Assembly: GCA_035765415.1 (NCBI GenBank)
Contig: DASTXR010000097.1
Coordinates: 186,001 to 250,000 of the forward strand
Length of the DNA stretch: 64,000 bases
DNA from: CADEED01 sp035765415
Lineage (GTDB): Bacteria; Pseudomonadota; Gammaproteobacteria; Steroidobacterales; Steroidobacteraceae
Reading direction: 5' to 3'
The notes under the pieces were generated by a model. That model made no database searches and was not told the origin of the DNA. It saw nothing but the letters and a program-made list of their open reading frames with translations. The translations under genes and the position numbers were made by a program. Of the stretch, positions 20,899 to 29,030 are shown piece after piece (positions within the stretch are counted from its first letter, which is position 1; the number at the start of each line of letters is the position of its first letter).

Positions 20899-21591
20899 AT
20901 GGCCGCGCCGTTCCACGTCGTTTTCGCCCTCTACCCCAGGATCACCCAGCTCGATTTCACCGGGCCCTACGAGGTGCTCACCCGCCTGCCGGGCGCGCGC
21001 TGCGTGCTCGCGTCAGTCGCGGGAGGCGAGCTCGAAGTGGATTCCGTCATGCGCTTCTCGGGTCTTCGCCGCCTGGACAGCGTCGACGAGTGCGACCTGC
21101 TCTGCGTACCCGGCGGTTTCGGCACGGTGGCCGCGGTTGAAGACCAGGCCTATCTGGCCGCGATCCGCCGGCTCGGCGCGAAGGCGCGCTACATCACCTC
21201 GGTATGCACCGGCTCGCTGTTGCTCGCCGCCGCGGGCCTGTTGCGAGGCAAACGTGCCGCCTGCCACTGGGCCTGGCGCGACAAGCTGGCCGACTTCGGC
21301 GTGACCCAGGATCCCGCGCGTGTCGTTCGTGACGGCCTCATATTCACCGGCGGCGGCGTCACCGCGGGAATCGACATGGCGCTCGAAGTGATGGCGGAGA
21401 TCGGCGGCCGCGACCTGGCCGAAACCGTGCAGCTCGCCATCGAATACGCGCCGGCCCCGCCGTTCGACTCCGGGCGCCCGGAGCTTGCGCGCGAGCCGGT
21501 AATCCGTGCGGCGCGCGCGCGCCTCGATTCCATGCGCACCGAGCGCGACGCGGCCATCGGCCGGGCCGCCGCCGCGCTCGGAGCCGCCTAA
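20899..21591 (+). CDS. DJ-1/PfpI family protein, probable isonitrile hydratase
   Basis: A 230-residue cytoplasmic protein of the DJ-1 superfamily. Its closest known functional type is isonitrile (isocyanide) hydratase, which converts R-NC to N-substituted formamides. Support comes from Asp19 in QLDFTGPYEVL, the nucleophile Cys103-Thr104 in SVCTGSLLLAAAGLL, and HWAWRDKLADFG, all placed as in the Pseudomonas enzyme. The start is ATG 20899 (MAAPFHVVFALYP), preceded by AGGAG; an upstream ATG adds 11 residues without homology. It is divergent from a DJ-1/AraC regulator. Its stop overlaps that of creD by four bases on the opposite strand. Confidence 0.8.
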   Translation: MAAPFHVVFALYPRITQLDFTGPYEVLTRLPGARCVLASVAGGELEVDSVMRFSGLRRLDSVDECDLLCVPGGFGTVAAVEDQAYLAAIRRLGAKARYITSVCTGSLLLAAAGLLRGKRAACHWAWRDKLADFGVTQDPARVVRDGLIFTGGGVTAGIDMALEVMAEIGGRDLAETVQLAIEYAPAPPFDSGRPELAREPVIRAARARLDSMRTERDAAIGRAAAALGAA

Positions 21592-22973
21592 CTTTCCGGG
21601 CTCCCCTCCCGGGCGCGCATGCGCGCCGAGACGGTGGCCCAGTCGATGCGCCGCGTGGCGATCATCAGCGTGGCCAGCACGCCGAACAGCAGCAGCGCGC
21701 CCATGAGCAGCGAGTAGTCCTCGGAGCGCAGGATCCAGTACAGCAGGGTGTACAGAGTGGCGAGGCCGGCGCCCGCGCCCATGGCGAGGCCGATTCGCCG
21801 CAGCACACCGGTGAGATAGGTGGTGATCAGCGCGACCAGCGCGCCCGCGGACGCCGCGTATGCCCGGTCGAACGTCATGTGCTCGGACAGCGCCAGCAGC
21901 AATAGATAGAACAGCGCGAGCGCCATGCCCACCATCAGGTACTGCATGCCGTGGATGGCGATGCCGCTCATGTGCTCCCAGAGGAAGAACGTCAGGAATG
22001 TGATGGCGATGAGGAGTACCGCGTAATGCACCGCGCGGTAGTTGCGCTGGTAGATGTCGACCGGCTCGTAGAACGCGACGCCGACGCCACTCTGCGCGAA
22101 GGCGACTTCCGCCGGCTCACCGGGCCGCACCTGGTCGTCGAACCAGCTCTGTCCGAAGTTGCGGTTGATCTCCAGTACCGACCATCGCGCGCTGAACCCC
22201 TGGTCGCTGATGTCGCTGTCGAGCGGCGCCGGCGAACCTTCGAAGCTCGGATGCGGCCATGCCGACTTGACCGCGATCTCGGCCTTGCGCGCCAGCGGCA
22301 GGAAGTTGAGCTGGCCGGTGCCCACCAGCGTGAGCTTCATGCGAAAGGAAATCGCCGAGCTCTCGCGCAACGCGGCCACGGGAACCGCTGCCGATATGCC
22401 GGCGGACCCCGCATAACCATCGGCCGACACCGACAGCCGCTCTCCCGCCACCTCGAGGTCGTCCACCGCGCGTAATGCCCGGGATTCGGAATTGAGCACC
22501 AGCAGCTTCGCCTCACCCCATTTCACCACACGTCCCTGGACGTCCGGCAGTAGTTGGGCGAAGTCGCGGTTCACGAACTCGCCATCGATGTGCACCTGCG
22601 CCTTGAACACCGGTGTCGCGTACAGGCCGACCTGGCGATAACCCGGCTCGGCAACGGCGCTGACGTTCAGCGTATCCGGAAGCACATGGAGCACGTTGCG
22701 CGTGATTTCGGTTCGCTGCGTTTCCCGTCCGGCCGCGGTCTGTTCGACGACCGTGCGCGTCGTCTCCACCGGAATCGCCAGCAGCACTCCGCCCGTCGTC
22801 TGCGCGCCGCCCAGGGATTCCGCCACGCGCATCGCGGCGGTCTGCCGCATGCCGACGCGCTCGCCGACCAGGCTCTCCACCTGCGCCAGCGGAACCAGCA
22901 GCACCACGACGAGGAAACCGATCACCAGCGCCTTGCCCACCAGCGGGGGAATGAATCTGAATCGTTCGGCCAT
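21588..22973 (-). CDS. creD: Inner membrane protein CreD
   Basis: A 461-residue inner-membrane protein of the CreD/CET family, whose molecular function is unknown; in E. coli it belongs to the CreBC regulon and affects colicin E2 tolerance and envelope shape. It has an N-terminal TM helix (about 11-31) and then a large periplasmic domain (to about 300). A cluster of five or six TM helices fills the C-terminal third, including AVLLIAITFLTFFLWEHMSGIA and the LMGALLLFGVLATLM region. The start ATG (22971-22973) follows GGAGAG; an upstream extension has no such site. No creB or creC gene is adjacent. Confidence 0.93.
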   Translation of the reverse strand: MAERFRFIPPLVGKALVIGFLVVVLLVPLAQVESLVGERVGMRQTAAMRVAESLGGAQTTGGVLLAIPVETTRTVVEQTAAGRETQRTEITRNVLHVLPDTLNVSAVAEPGYRQVGLYATPVFKAQVHIDGEFVNRDFAQLLPDVQGRVVKWGEAKLLVLNSESRALRAVDDLEVAGERLSVSADGYAGSAGISAAVPVAALRESSAISFRMKLTLVGTGQLNFLPLARKAEIAVKSAWPHPSFEGSPAPLDSDISDQGFSARWSVLEINRNFGQSWFDDQVRPGEPAEVAFAQSGVGVAFYEPVDIYQRNYRAVHYAVLLIAITFLTFFLWEHMSGIAIHGMQYLMVGMALALFYLLLLALSEHMTFDRAYAASAGALVALITTYLTGVLRRIGLAMGAGAGLATLYTLLYWILRSEDYSLLMGALLLFGVLATLMIATRRIDWATVSARMRAREGSPES

Positions 22974-23076
22974 CGCGCTCTCCGTTCCGTTGTTGCCGGC
23001 AGTCTCTTGAGCAATGTGGCCAATCGCGCGGCGCAATTGTGGCGAATCGTGGCAACGCCTTCGCTAACATGCCGGC

Positions 23077-23724
23077 ATGCCCATCGCCATCTTCGACCTC
23101 GACGGCACCATCACTCATCGCGACACGCTGTTTCCGCTGGTGCTGCGATTGCTGTCGCGCCCCAGGCCGTGGCGCTTGCTGCGGTTGTTGCGCGTGGTGC
23201 CGGCAACCGTTCGCTTTGCGTTCGACCACGATCGCGGCGCGCTGAAGCAGGCCTTGCTGCGCGCCACCCTGCGAGGTTCACCGCGCGCCGCGTTGCAGGC
23301 CGCCTGCCAGACTTTCGTGAGCGACACCATCGCGCACCGCTGCTTCGCGGACGCGCTGGCCGCGATCCGCCGGCATCGCGACGCCGGCCACCACCTGGTG
23401 CTCATGTCGGCGAGTGTCGATTTCTACGTTCCGGAGTTCGGTCGCCAACTCGGTTTCGACGAGGTCATCTCGACCGGAGTCGCGTGGAATCGCGAACTGC
23501 TCGACGGCACGCTGACCACACCCAACCGGCGTGGCGAAGAAAAGGCGCGGTGCCTGCGCGCGCTCGCCGCGCAACGAAACGACAAGGAAATTTTTGCGTA
23601 CGGCAACAGTGCTTCGGACCTGCCACACCTGCGACTCGCACGGCACGGCCTGCTGGTGAACGGCAGCCTCGCGGCGCGACGCGAAGCGGCGCAGATGCAC
23701 GTGCCCTGCGCTGAATGGACTTAA
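23077..23724 (+). CDS. HAD-IB family phosphatase (phosphoserine-phosphatase-like)
   Basis: A 215-residue HAD-superfamily hydrolase. Motif I is FDLDGT (Asp7 nucleophile, Asp9 acid/base), motif II is LMSASVDFYV, motif III has a Lys in RRGEEKARCL and motif IV is YGNSASDLPHL. The capping region is helical, as in subclass IB, which includes phosphoserine phosphatase and lipid-phosphate phosphatases. The basic RLLSRPRPWRLLRLLRVV segment suggests membrane or phospholipid proximity; the substrate is unknown. The start ATG 23077 is 103 bases from the divergent creD gene. Confidence 0.88.
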   Translation: MPIAIFDLDGTITHRDTLFPLVLRLLSRPRPWRLLRLLRVVPATVRFAFDHDRGALKQALLRATLRGSPRAALQAACQTFVSDTIAHRCFADALAAIRRHRDAGHHLVLMSASVDFYVPEFGRQLGFDEVISTGVAWNRELLDGTLTTPNRRGEEKARCLRALAAQRNDKEIFAYGNSASDLPHLRLARHGLLVNGSLAARREAAQMHVPCAEWT

Positions 23725-23750
23725 GGGTCACCTAGGGCCCGCGAGGCCCC

Positions 23751-23766
23751 TGTGATCCGCATCACA
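23751..23766 (+). promoter_or_regulatory. Perfect CRP-like operator
   Basis: The 16 bases read TGTGA-TCCGCA-TCACA, which is the exact consensus for CRP/Clp-type regulators (TGTGA-N6-TCACA) with fully symmetric half-sites. It is 122 bases upstream of the propeller diguanylate cyclase start. A short GGGCC/GGCCC hairpin (23735-23749) after the HAD gene stop directly precedes it. This placement fits activation of the cyclase gene by a cAMP or c-di-GMP-responsive CRP homologue. Confidence 0.65.
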
Positions 23767-23887
23767 TTTATCGCGAGGCGCTGCTCCAGCGCGGGGCGCG
23801 CCACTCGGCGCATTCGACGCCAGTCACAACGCCTGCACGCTCCGGGGAACTACGATATCCACCGGAGTAATCCGTTGCTTCTGGAAA

Positions 23888-26800
23888 ATGTCTAAAACAC
23901 GGGGAAAAAAAAGGTCGCCCGGAACGCTTGCGCGCATTGCGGCCGCGCTCGCCTGCGTTTTTTCGACTGCCGCCCTCGCCACTCCGCCGCTCAGCGTCCA
24001 GCGCTACAGCCTCGAAGAAGGCCTCTCGCAGCAGGCCGTCAATGCCATCGTCCAGGACAGCGAAGGCTTCATGTGGTTCGGCACCGAGGATGGCCTCAAC
24101 AGATTCGATGGTTACGAGTTCCGCCAGTTGCGCCACGATCGCGGCGACAGCGAAACCCTGCCGAACGGCTGGATCTCGTCGCTGGTGGCGAGCGACGAAG
24201 GATTGTGGATTTCCACCGATGGCGGCGGCGTGGTGTTTCGCAGCGCGCTCACCGGCAAGCTCGATGCGCCGGCGCTGCTGCGCGATGCGCCCGACCTGCA
24301 GCGCGTGCGCTCGCTGGCGCGCGACCGCCTCGGCCGGCTCTGGATCGCTTCGCGTGACGCGGGCGTCGCGATCTACGACGTGCGCAGCAATGAGCTTCAC
24401 CGCGTTCGTCATTCGCCCAAGCTGCCGAACTCGCTCTCCGACAACTCGGTCTTCAGCCTCATTCACCTGCGCAACGGCGAGACGCTGGTCGGCACCGCGA
24501 GCGGCCTCGACCGCCTGACCGCGGCGAATCACGACGTCTCGCGAATTCCGCTGCCGCCGGAGCTCGCACCCGCGGGCCAGCCGCTGCGCGTGCGCGCGCT
24601 CACCGAATCGACCGACGGCACGGTGTGGGTCGGCACGGACGCAGGCCTCGGCCGATACGACGCACGCAACGGCCGCTGGCGCGTCTTCAAGGAAATTCCC
24701 GCCGGCGCACCGGGCCATGACACCGCGCTGCCGGACAACCGCATCCAGTCGCTGCTCATCGACAGCCAGGGTCGCCTGTGGATCGGCATGATCCGCGGAT
24801 TGTCGTGGTTCGATTCGGCCACCGAGAGCTTCTCAAACTACCGGCGTGACGAAGCGGAAGCCCGCTCGCTGCCCGACGATTACGTGATCTCGCTGGCCGA
24901 GGACCGCGGCGGCTCGTTGTGGATAGGCACCAAGTTCGGCGGCCTCGCCAAGTGGAACCCGCGGACCTGGTCGTTCGGCCACGTACGCGCGAGCGCCGAA
25001 GAAGGTTACAGCGATCGCAACATCATCTCGTTCGCCGAGGACAAGCTCGGGCGCCTGTGGATCGGCACCTTCGGCAGCGGCATCAACCTGCTGGATCGCA
25101 GCACCGGGAAGGTCTCGCACATCCGCCACGTGAACGGCGTGCGCACGTCCCTCAGCGACGAACGCGTCATGGCCATGCTCGAGAGCAGCGCGGGCGACAT
25201 GTGGGTGGGGACCATGGGCGGTGGCCTCAACCGCTTCGACCCCCGGACGCTCAAGGCCGAGGTATTCCAGCACGATGCCGATGTCCCGACGTCGCTGGGC
25301 GCGGCCGGCGTGATGAGCCTGCTCGAGGTCGACAAACAACTCTGGGTGGGCACGTTCGGCGGCGGTATCTCGCGCTTCGATGCCCGCACGCGCCGCTTCG
25401 ACAACCTGCGCGCCGGCCCCGAAGACGGCTTGCACCTGTCGAGCGGCCGGGTGACCGCACTCACGCGCGATCGCGCCGGCCACGTGTGGATCGGCACCGA
25501 TGGCGGCGGCCTCAACGTCTGGGACCAGAAGACCCGCCGGCTCTACTATTACCGGCGCGGCGCCAAGCAGCTCGACACGCTCAGCGCCGACACTATCTAT
25601 TCGATCCTGGTCGACGACACCGGCGGCGTATGGATCGGCACGCGCGGCGGCGGTCTCGACCGCGTGCTCAATCCCGCCGAGGCGCCGCATGGCCTGCGCT
25701 TCGCCAACATCTCCGAAGCCCAGGGCCTGCCTAACAACACGATCTACGGCCTGCGCGCCGACGGCACCGGCAACATCTGGATCAGCACCAATTTCGGCCT
25801 GGCGCGCCTCGATCCCAGGACCCAGGTGATCCAGCGTTTTCACCGGCTGCACGGCCTGCAGGCCGAGGAATTCAATTTCGGCGCGCACTACCGCGACCGC
25901 AGCGGCAAGCTCTTCTTCGGCGGCGCCGCCGGCTTCAACTCCTTCTACCCGGAGGTGCTCGAGTTCAACGAGCGCCCGCCGCGCGTGGTCCTCACGCAGT
26001 TCCTCAAGCTGAACACGCCGGGCATCGTCGGCGTACCCGAGGAACGCATCGAGCGACTCGATCTCAGCCACAAGGAAGACGTCATCACGCTGAAGTTCGC
26101 CGCGCTGGACTTCGCCGATTCGCGCTCCAACCGCTACGAATACATGCTCGATGGCTTCGACAGCGATTGGGTGCGCGCCGACGAACGCCGTGCGGCGACC
26201 TACACCAACCTGCCCGGCGGCCAGTACGTGTTCCGCGTACGCGCCAGCAACAGCGACGGTGTCTGGAGCACCGAGGACCTCGCGCTGCCGATCGACGTTG
26301 CGCCGTCGCCGTGGCTGTCGCCCTTCGCGTTTCTCGGCTATGCACTGCTCGCCGTGTTCATGCTGCTCGCCGTCTGGTACGCGCAGCAGCGCCGCATCGC
26401 GCGCGCCGCCATGCACCGGCTGGAGCTCGAGCAGCAGGTGAGTGACCGCACCTATGAGCTCGCGCAGCGCAACCGCGAGCTCGAAGACGCGAACCGTCGC
26501 CTCGAGATGGCGAGCCTCAGCGATCCGCTGACCGGGCTCGCGAACCGGCGCTATCTCATGCAGCAGTTCCCGAGACTCATCGGCGACCGCCGCGCGACTT
26601 CGGGCCTCGCGGTCATGATCATCGATCTCGATGCGCTGAAGCCCATCAATGACCAGCATGGCCACGCCGCCGGCGACGAAGTCATCGTGGAAATCGCCAA
26701 GACGCTGCGCCAGGCCATCCGGCCCGACGACGTGCTGGCCCGCTGGGGCGGCGACGAATTCGTGGTCGTGGCGCAGGCGCAGCACGTCGAACACGCATGC

Positions 26801-27169
26801 ATGCTCGCCGAGCGCGTGCGCGAGCGCATCGCCAAGATGAAGTGCGTGTTGCCGCGCGGCGCCGTGGTGCGCACCAGCTGCTCCATCGGCCTCACCTGCC
26901 TGCCGTTCGTTCCGGGAAACCCTGAGGCAGTCAGCTGGGAACACGCCATCAAGATCGCCGACCTCGCGTTGTATCGCGCCAAGCGCGGCCGCAACGCCTG
27001 GCGAGGCTGGTTCGGAACGGAACGCGTCGCGACATTGCAATCGGTGATCTCCGCGGTCGAATCGAATGTCGACGGCCTGATCGCCAACGGTGTCATCATT
27101 GAGCAAATGTCGACGCGCGGCAGCGACGACACGGTGAATGCGTTACGCGTGTTGCGCGAGGCGCGTTGA
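23888..27169 (+). CDS. Membrane diguanylate cyclase with periplasmic beta-propeller sensor
   Basis: A 1093-residue exported membrane protein predicted to make c-di-GMP in response to a periplasmic ligand. It has a signal peptide (about 1-31, ending AALA) and about twelve Reg_prop propeller blades (for example LWIGTFGSGINLLD, VWIGTDGGGLNVWD) to about residue 730. A Y_Y_Y domain follows (YMLDGFDSDW, NLPGGQYVFRVRASN), then one TM helix (about 810-830), a coiled coil and a C-terminal GGDEF domain. The active site is WGGDEF (954-958), and the inhibitory I-site RPDD at 945-948 is spaced correctly. This architecture matches hybrid two-component sensors of Bacteroides type with the kinase replaced by a cyclase. 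It is followed by the EAL gene after 27 bases. Confidence 0.93.
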   Translation: MSKTRGKKRSPGTLARIAAALACVFSTAALATPPLSVQRYSLEEGLSQQAVNAIVQDSEGFMWFGTEDGLNRFDGYEFRQLRHDRGDSETLPNGWISSLVASDEGLWISTDGGGVVFRSALTGKLDAPALLRDAPDLQRVRSLARDRLGRLWIASRDAGVAIYDVRSNELHRVRHSPKLPNSLSDNSVFSLIHLRNGETLVGTASGLDRLTAANHDVSRIPLPPELAPAGQPLRVRALTESTDGTVWVGTDAGLGRYDARNGRWRVFKEIPAGAPGHDTALPDNRIQSLLIDSQGRLWIGMIRGLSWFDSATESFSNYRRDEAEARSLPDDYVISLAEDRGGSLWIGTKFGGLAKWNPRTWSFGHVRASAEEGYSDRNIISFAEDKLGRLWIGTFGSGINLLDRSTGKVSHIRHVNGVRTSLSDERVMAMLESSAGDMWVGTMGGGLNRFDPRTLKAEVFQHDADVPTSLGAAGVMSLLEVDKQLWVGTFGGGISRFDARTRRFDNLRAGPEDGLHLSSGRVTALTRDRAGHVWIGTDGGGLNVWDQKTRRLYYYRRGAKQLDTLSADTIYSILVDDTGGVWIGTRGGGLDRVLNPAEAPHGLRFANISEAQGLPNNTIYGLRADGTGNIWISTNFGLARLDPRTQVIQRFHRLHGLQAEEFNFGAHYRDRSGKLFFGGAAGFNSFYPEVLEFNERPPRVVLTQFLKLNTPGIVGVPEERIERLDLSHKEDVITLKFAALDFADSRSNRYEYMLDGFDSDWVRADERRAATYTNLPGGQYVFRVRASNSDGVWSTEDLALPIDVAPSPWLSPFAFLGYALLAVFMLLAVWYAQQRRIARAAMHRLELEQQVSDRTYELAQRNRELEDANRRLEMASLSDPLTGLANRRYLMQQFPRLIGDRRATSGLAVMIIDLDALKPINDQHGHAAGDEVIVEIAKTLRQAIRPDDVLARWGGDEFVVVAQAQHVEHACMLAERVRERIAKMKCVLPRGAVVRTSCSIGLTCLPFVPGNPEAVSWEHAIKIADLALYRAKRGRNAWRGWFGTERVATLQSVISAVESNVDGLIANGVIIEQMSTRGSDDTVNALRVLREAR

Positions 27170-27196
27170 GGACACGACACGGAAAGTAGAGACAGC

Positions 27197-28882
27197 ATGG
27201 ACAGCGATATTCGAGATGCACTGGCCCGATCCCTTCCCGACCTCGCGCTGATCGTGCGACGCGACGGCGTCATCCTGTCGTGTGTCGGCGGCCACGCGGT
27301 GCGCGGCCTCAACAGCCAGGAAGAAGAGATCCCCGGCCGCAGCATCGACTCGTTGTGGCCGGAGTCCATCGCCTCGCACGTGTTGCAGACGGTGCGCAGG
27401 ATTCTCAAGACACGCAAACCCGCGCAACAGCGCTACCAGGACGGCGATCTCAAGCTGGAGATGCGCTTCCAAGTGCAGGGCTTCGATCGCGTGCTGGTCG
27501 TCTGCCGCGACCTGGGCGAAGGCGCCACGGCCAACGACTCGGGCCTGTACCCGCAGGGCGTCAGCAACATGCTGCCGCATCGCGACGGTTTCGAAAAATC
27601 GCTGCGCATGGCGCTCGACATGGCCGCGCTGCGCGAAGACACCGTCGGTGTCGCGCTGGTTCACATCGGCGGCTACGTCACCTATCAGCGCGTCTTCGAT
27701 TCCGCGCTCGCCAATCGCCTGCTCGAATGCGCGGCGAAACTGGTCGCCGAAAATCTTCCCGATACCCGCAACAGCCTGCCGCGCGTCGCGCGCGTTTCCG
27801 ACGACGTCATCGGCGTCGTGCTCACCGACATCCGCACTCGCGCGGATGCGGAAAGCACCGTCGAAGGAATCGTCAAGGCGCTGCGACACCCGGTCGATCT
27901 CGACGGGCAGATCTTCCAGCTCGCGCCGCAGGCCGGCGTCACTCTTTCCGGCACCGACGGCGAGCGCGCCGTCGAGCTCATCGAGCGTGCGCTCACCACG
28001 CTCGATGCCGGCCGGCGCCAGGGCGAAAACCAGCTCGTCACTTTCTATTCCGACACGATGCGCCTCGCGTCGCTGACTCGTCTCGACTGGAGCCAGGAGC
28101 TCACGCAGGCCATCCAGAACGACGAGCTCGAGCTGCATTACCAGCCGCGCCTGCTGCTCTCGACGCGCGAGATCGTCGCGGTCGAAGCTTTCCTGCGCTG
28201 GCCTCACAAGATTCGCGGTCACGTGCCCACGTCGGAATTCCTGCCCATCGCCGAGCTCTCCGGACTCTCGGTGCAGCTCGGGCGATGGGTGTTGCGCCGC
28301 GCCTGCCGCGACCTGGCGGTGCTCGCCGAACGCGGCTACCCCAACGTGCGCGTGTCGGTGAACGTCGGGCGCCAGTACCTGTCGGCGGAAAGCCTGGCCG
28401 AAGACGTCACGAATTCCGCGCGCGAGGCCGGCATCGAACCCTCGCAGCTCGATCTCGAGATCACCGAACAGATGTTGTCGACCGGCCGGTCGGGGCTCGC
28501 GGCGCTGCACCAGCTTCGCGGCCACGGTGTTCGCGTGCTCGTCGACGACTTCGGCACCGGTTACGTGTCGCTCGGCAAACTACGCAGCTCGCCGCTCGAC
28601 GGCATCATGATCGACCGCTCGTTCGTCGAGGAAGTGGGCCATGATCACGAGGCGCGCGCCGTGTGTCGCGCCGCCATCGCGCTCGGACTGGCGTTTGGAT
28701 TGCGGGTGGTCGCCGAAGGCATCGAGAACGAGGCGCAGGCACAATTCCTCATCGCCGAACAGTGCCACGAAGGACAGGGCCACCTTTTCTGTGCGGCCAT
28801 GCCGCTCCAGAACCTGTTGGACAAAATATTGCCCGCCGGCAAGGAAGCGCCAGCTTCTGTTCAACACGTTGCCCGTCGTTGA
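27197..28882 (+). CDS. PAS-GGDEF-EAL protein with degenerate cyclase and altered EAL site
   Basis: A 561-residue cytoplasmic protein. An N-terminal PAS-like domain (about 10-105) leads to a GGDEF-fold domain (about 128-285) whose signature is lost (ARVSDDVIGVV where GGDEF should be), then an EAL domain (about 297-550). In the EAL domain several phosphodiesterase residues remain: Glu330 (VEAFLRW), Asn389 (SVNVG), Glu421 (LEITEQ), Asp450-451 (DDFGTGY) and VAEGIEN. The conserved lysine of the KID motif, however, is Met471 (GIMIDRSFV). It may be a weak phosphodiesterase or a c-di-GMP receptor. Location 27 bases after a diguanylate cyclase gene suggests joint control. Confidence 0.9.
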   Translation: MDSDIRDALARSLPDLALIVRRDGVILSCVGGHAVRGLNSQEEEIPGRSIDSLWPESIASHVLQTVRRILKTRKPAQQRYQDGDLKLEMRFQVQGFDRVLVVCRDLGEGATANDSGLYPQGVSNMLPHRDGFEKSLRMALDMAALREDTVGVALVHIGGYVTYQRVFDSALANRLLECAAKLVAENLPDTRNSLPRVARVSDDVIGVVLTDIRTRADAESTVEGIVKALRHPVDLDGQIFQLAPQAGVTLSGTDGERAVELIERALTTLDAGRRQGENQLVTFYSDTMRLASLTRLDWSQELTQAIQNDELELHYQPRLLLSTREIVAVEAFLRWPHKIRGHVPTSEFLPIAELSGLSVQLGRWVLRRACRDLAVLAERGYPNVRVSVNVGRQYLSAESLAEDVTNSAREAGIEPSQLDLEITEQMLSTGRSGLAALHQLRGHGVRVLVDDFGTGYVSLGKLRSSPLDGIMIDRSFVEEVGHDHEARAVCRAAIALGLAFGLRVVAEGIENEAQAQFLIAEQCHEGQGHLFCAAMPLQNLLDKILPAGKEAPASVQHVARR

Positions 28883-28918
28883 CATAGCGCACGGATTTAA
28901 CCGGGTCTTATCAGACTT

Positions 28919-28949
28919 GCGTCACATTTTTCCCGAGATACGCGTCACA
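28919..28949. repeat. Direct repeat GCGTCACA upstream of the subtilase gene
   Basis: The octamer GCGTCACA occurs at 28919-28926 and again at 28942-28949, 23 bases apart, about two helical turns. The spacing puts both on one face of the DNA, as for a tandem binding site. The reverse complement core GTGACGC also appears twice upstream of the DUF7931-like gene (14727-14733, 14792-14798). No regulator can be named. Confidence 0.35.
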
Positions 28950-28985
28950 CACGCACGCTCCTGAATTGCCGTTCCCGCCTCTAAT

Positions 28986-29014
28986 GGCCCCGTCTGCAAT
29001 AGCAGGCTGGGGCC
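28986..29014 (+). promoter_or_regulatory. Stem-loop in the subtilase leader
   Basis: GGCCCC (28986-28991) pairs with GGGGCC (29009-29014), and inside it CTGC pairs with GCAG around an AATA loop. The hairpin ends six bases before the AGAGG ribosome site of the subtilase gene. It could be the end of the upstream transcript or a structure that shields the leader; no U-run follows. Confidence 0.4.
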
Positions 29015-29030
29015 AACTGAAGAGGCGTCG

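Noticed and set aside
24833..27106. Very long minus-strand open frame opposite the diguanylate cyclase
   Set aside because: It mirrors the high-GC coding strand, with His/Ala/Asp-rich sequence and no domain; the plus strand encodes an obvious propeller-GGDEF protein.
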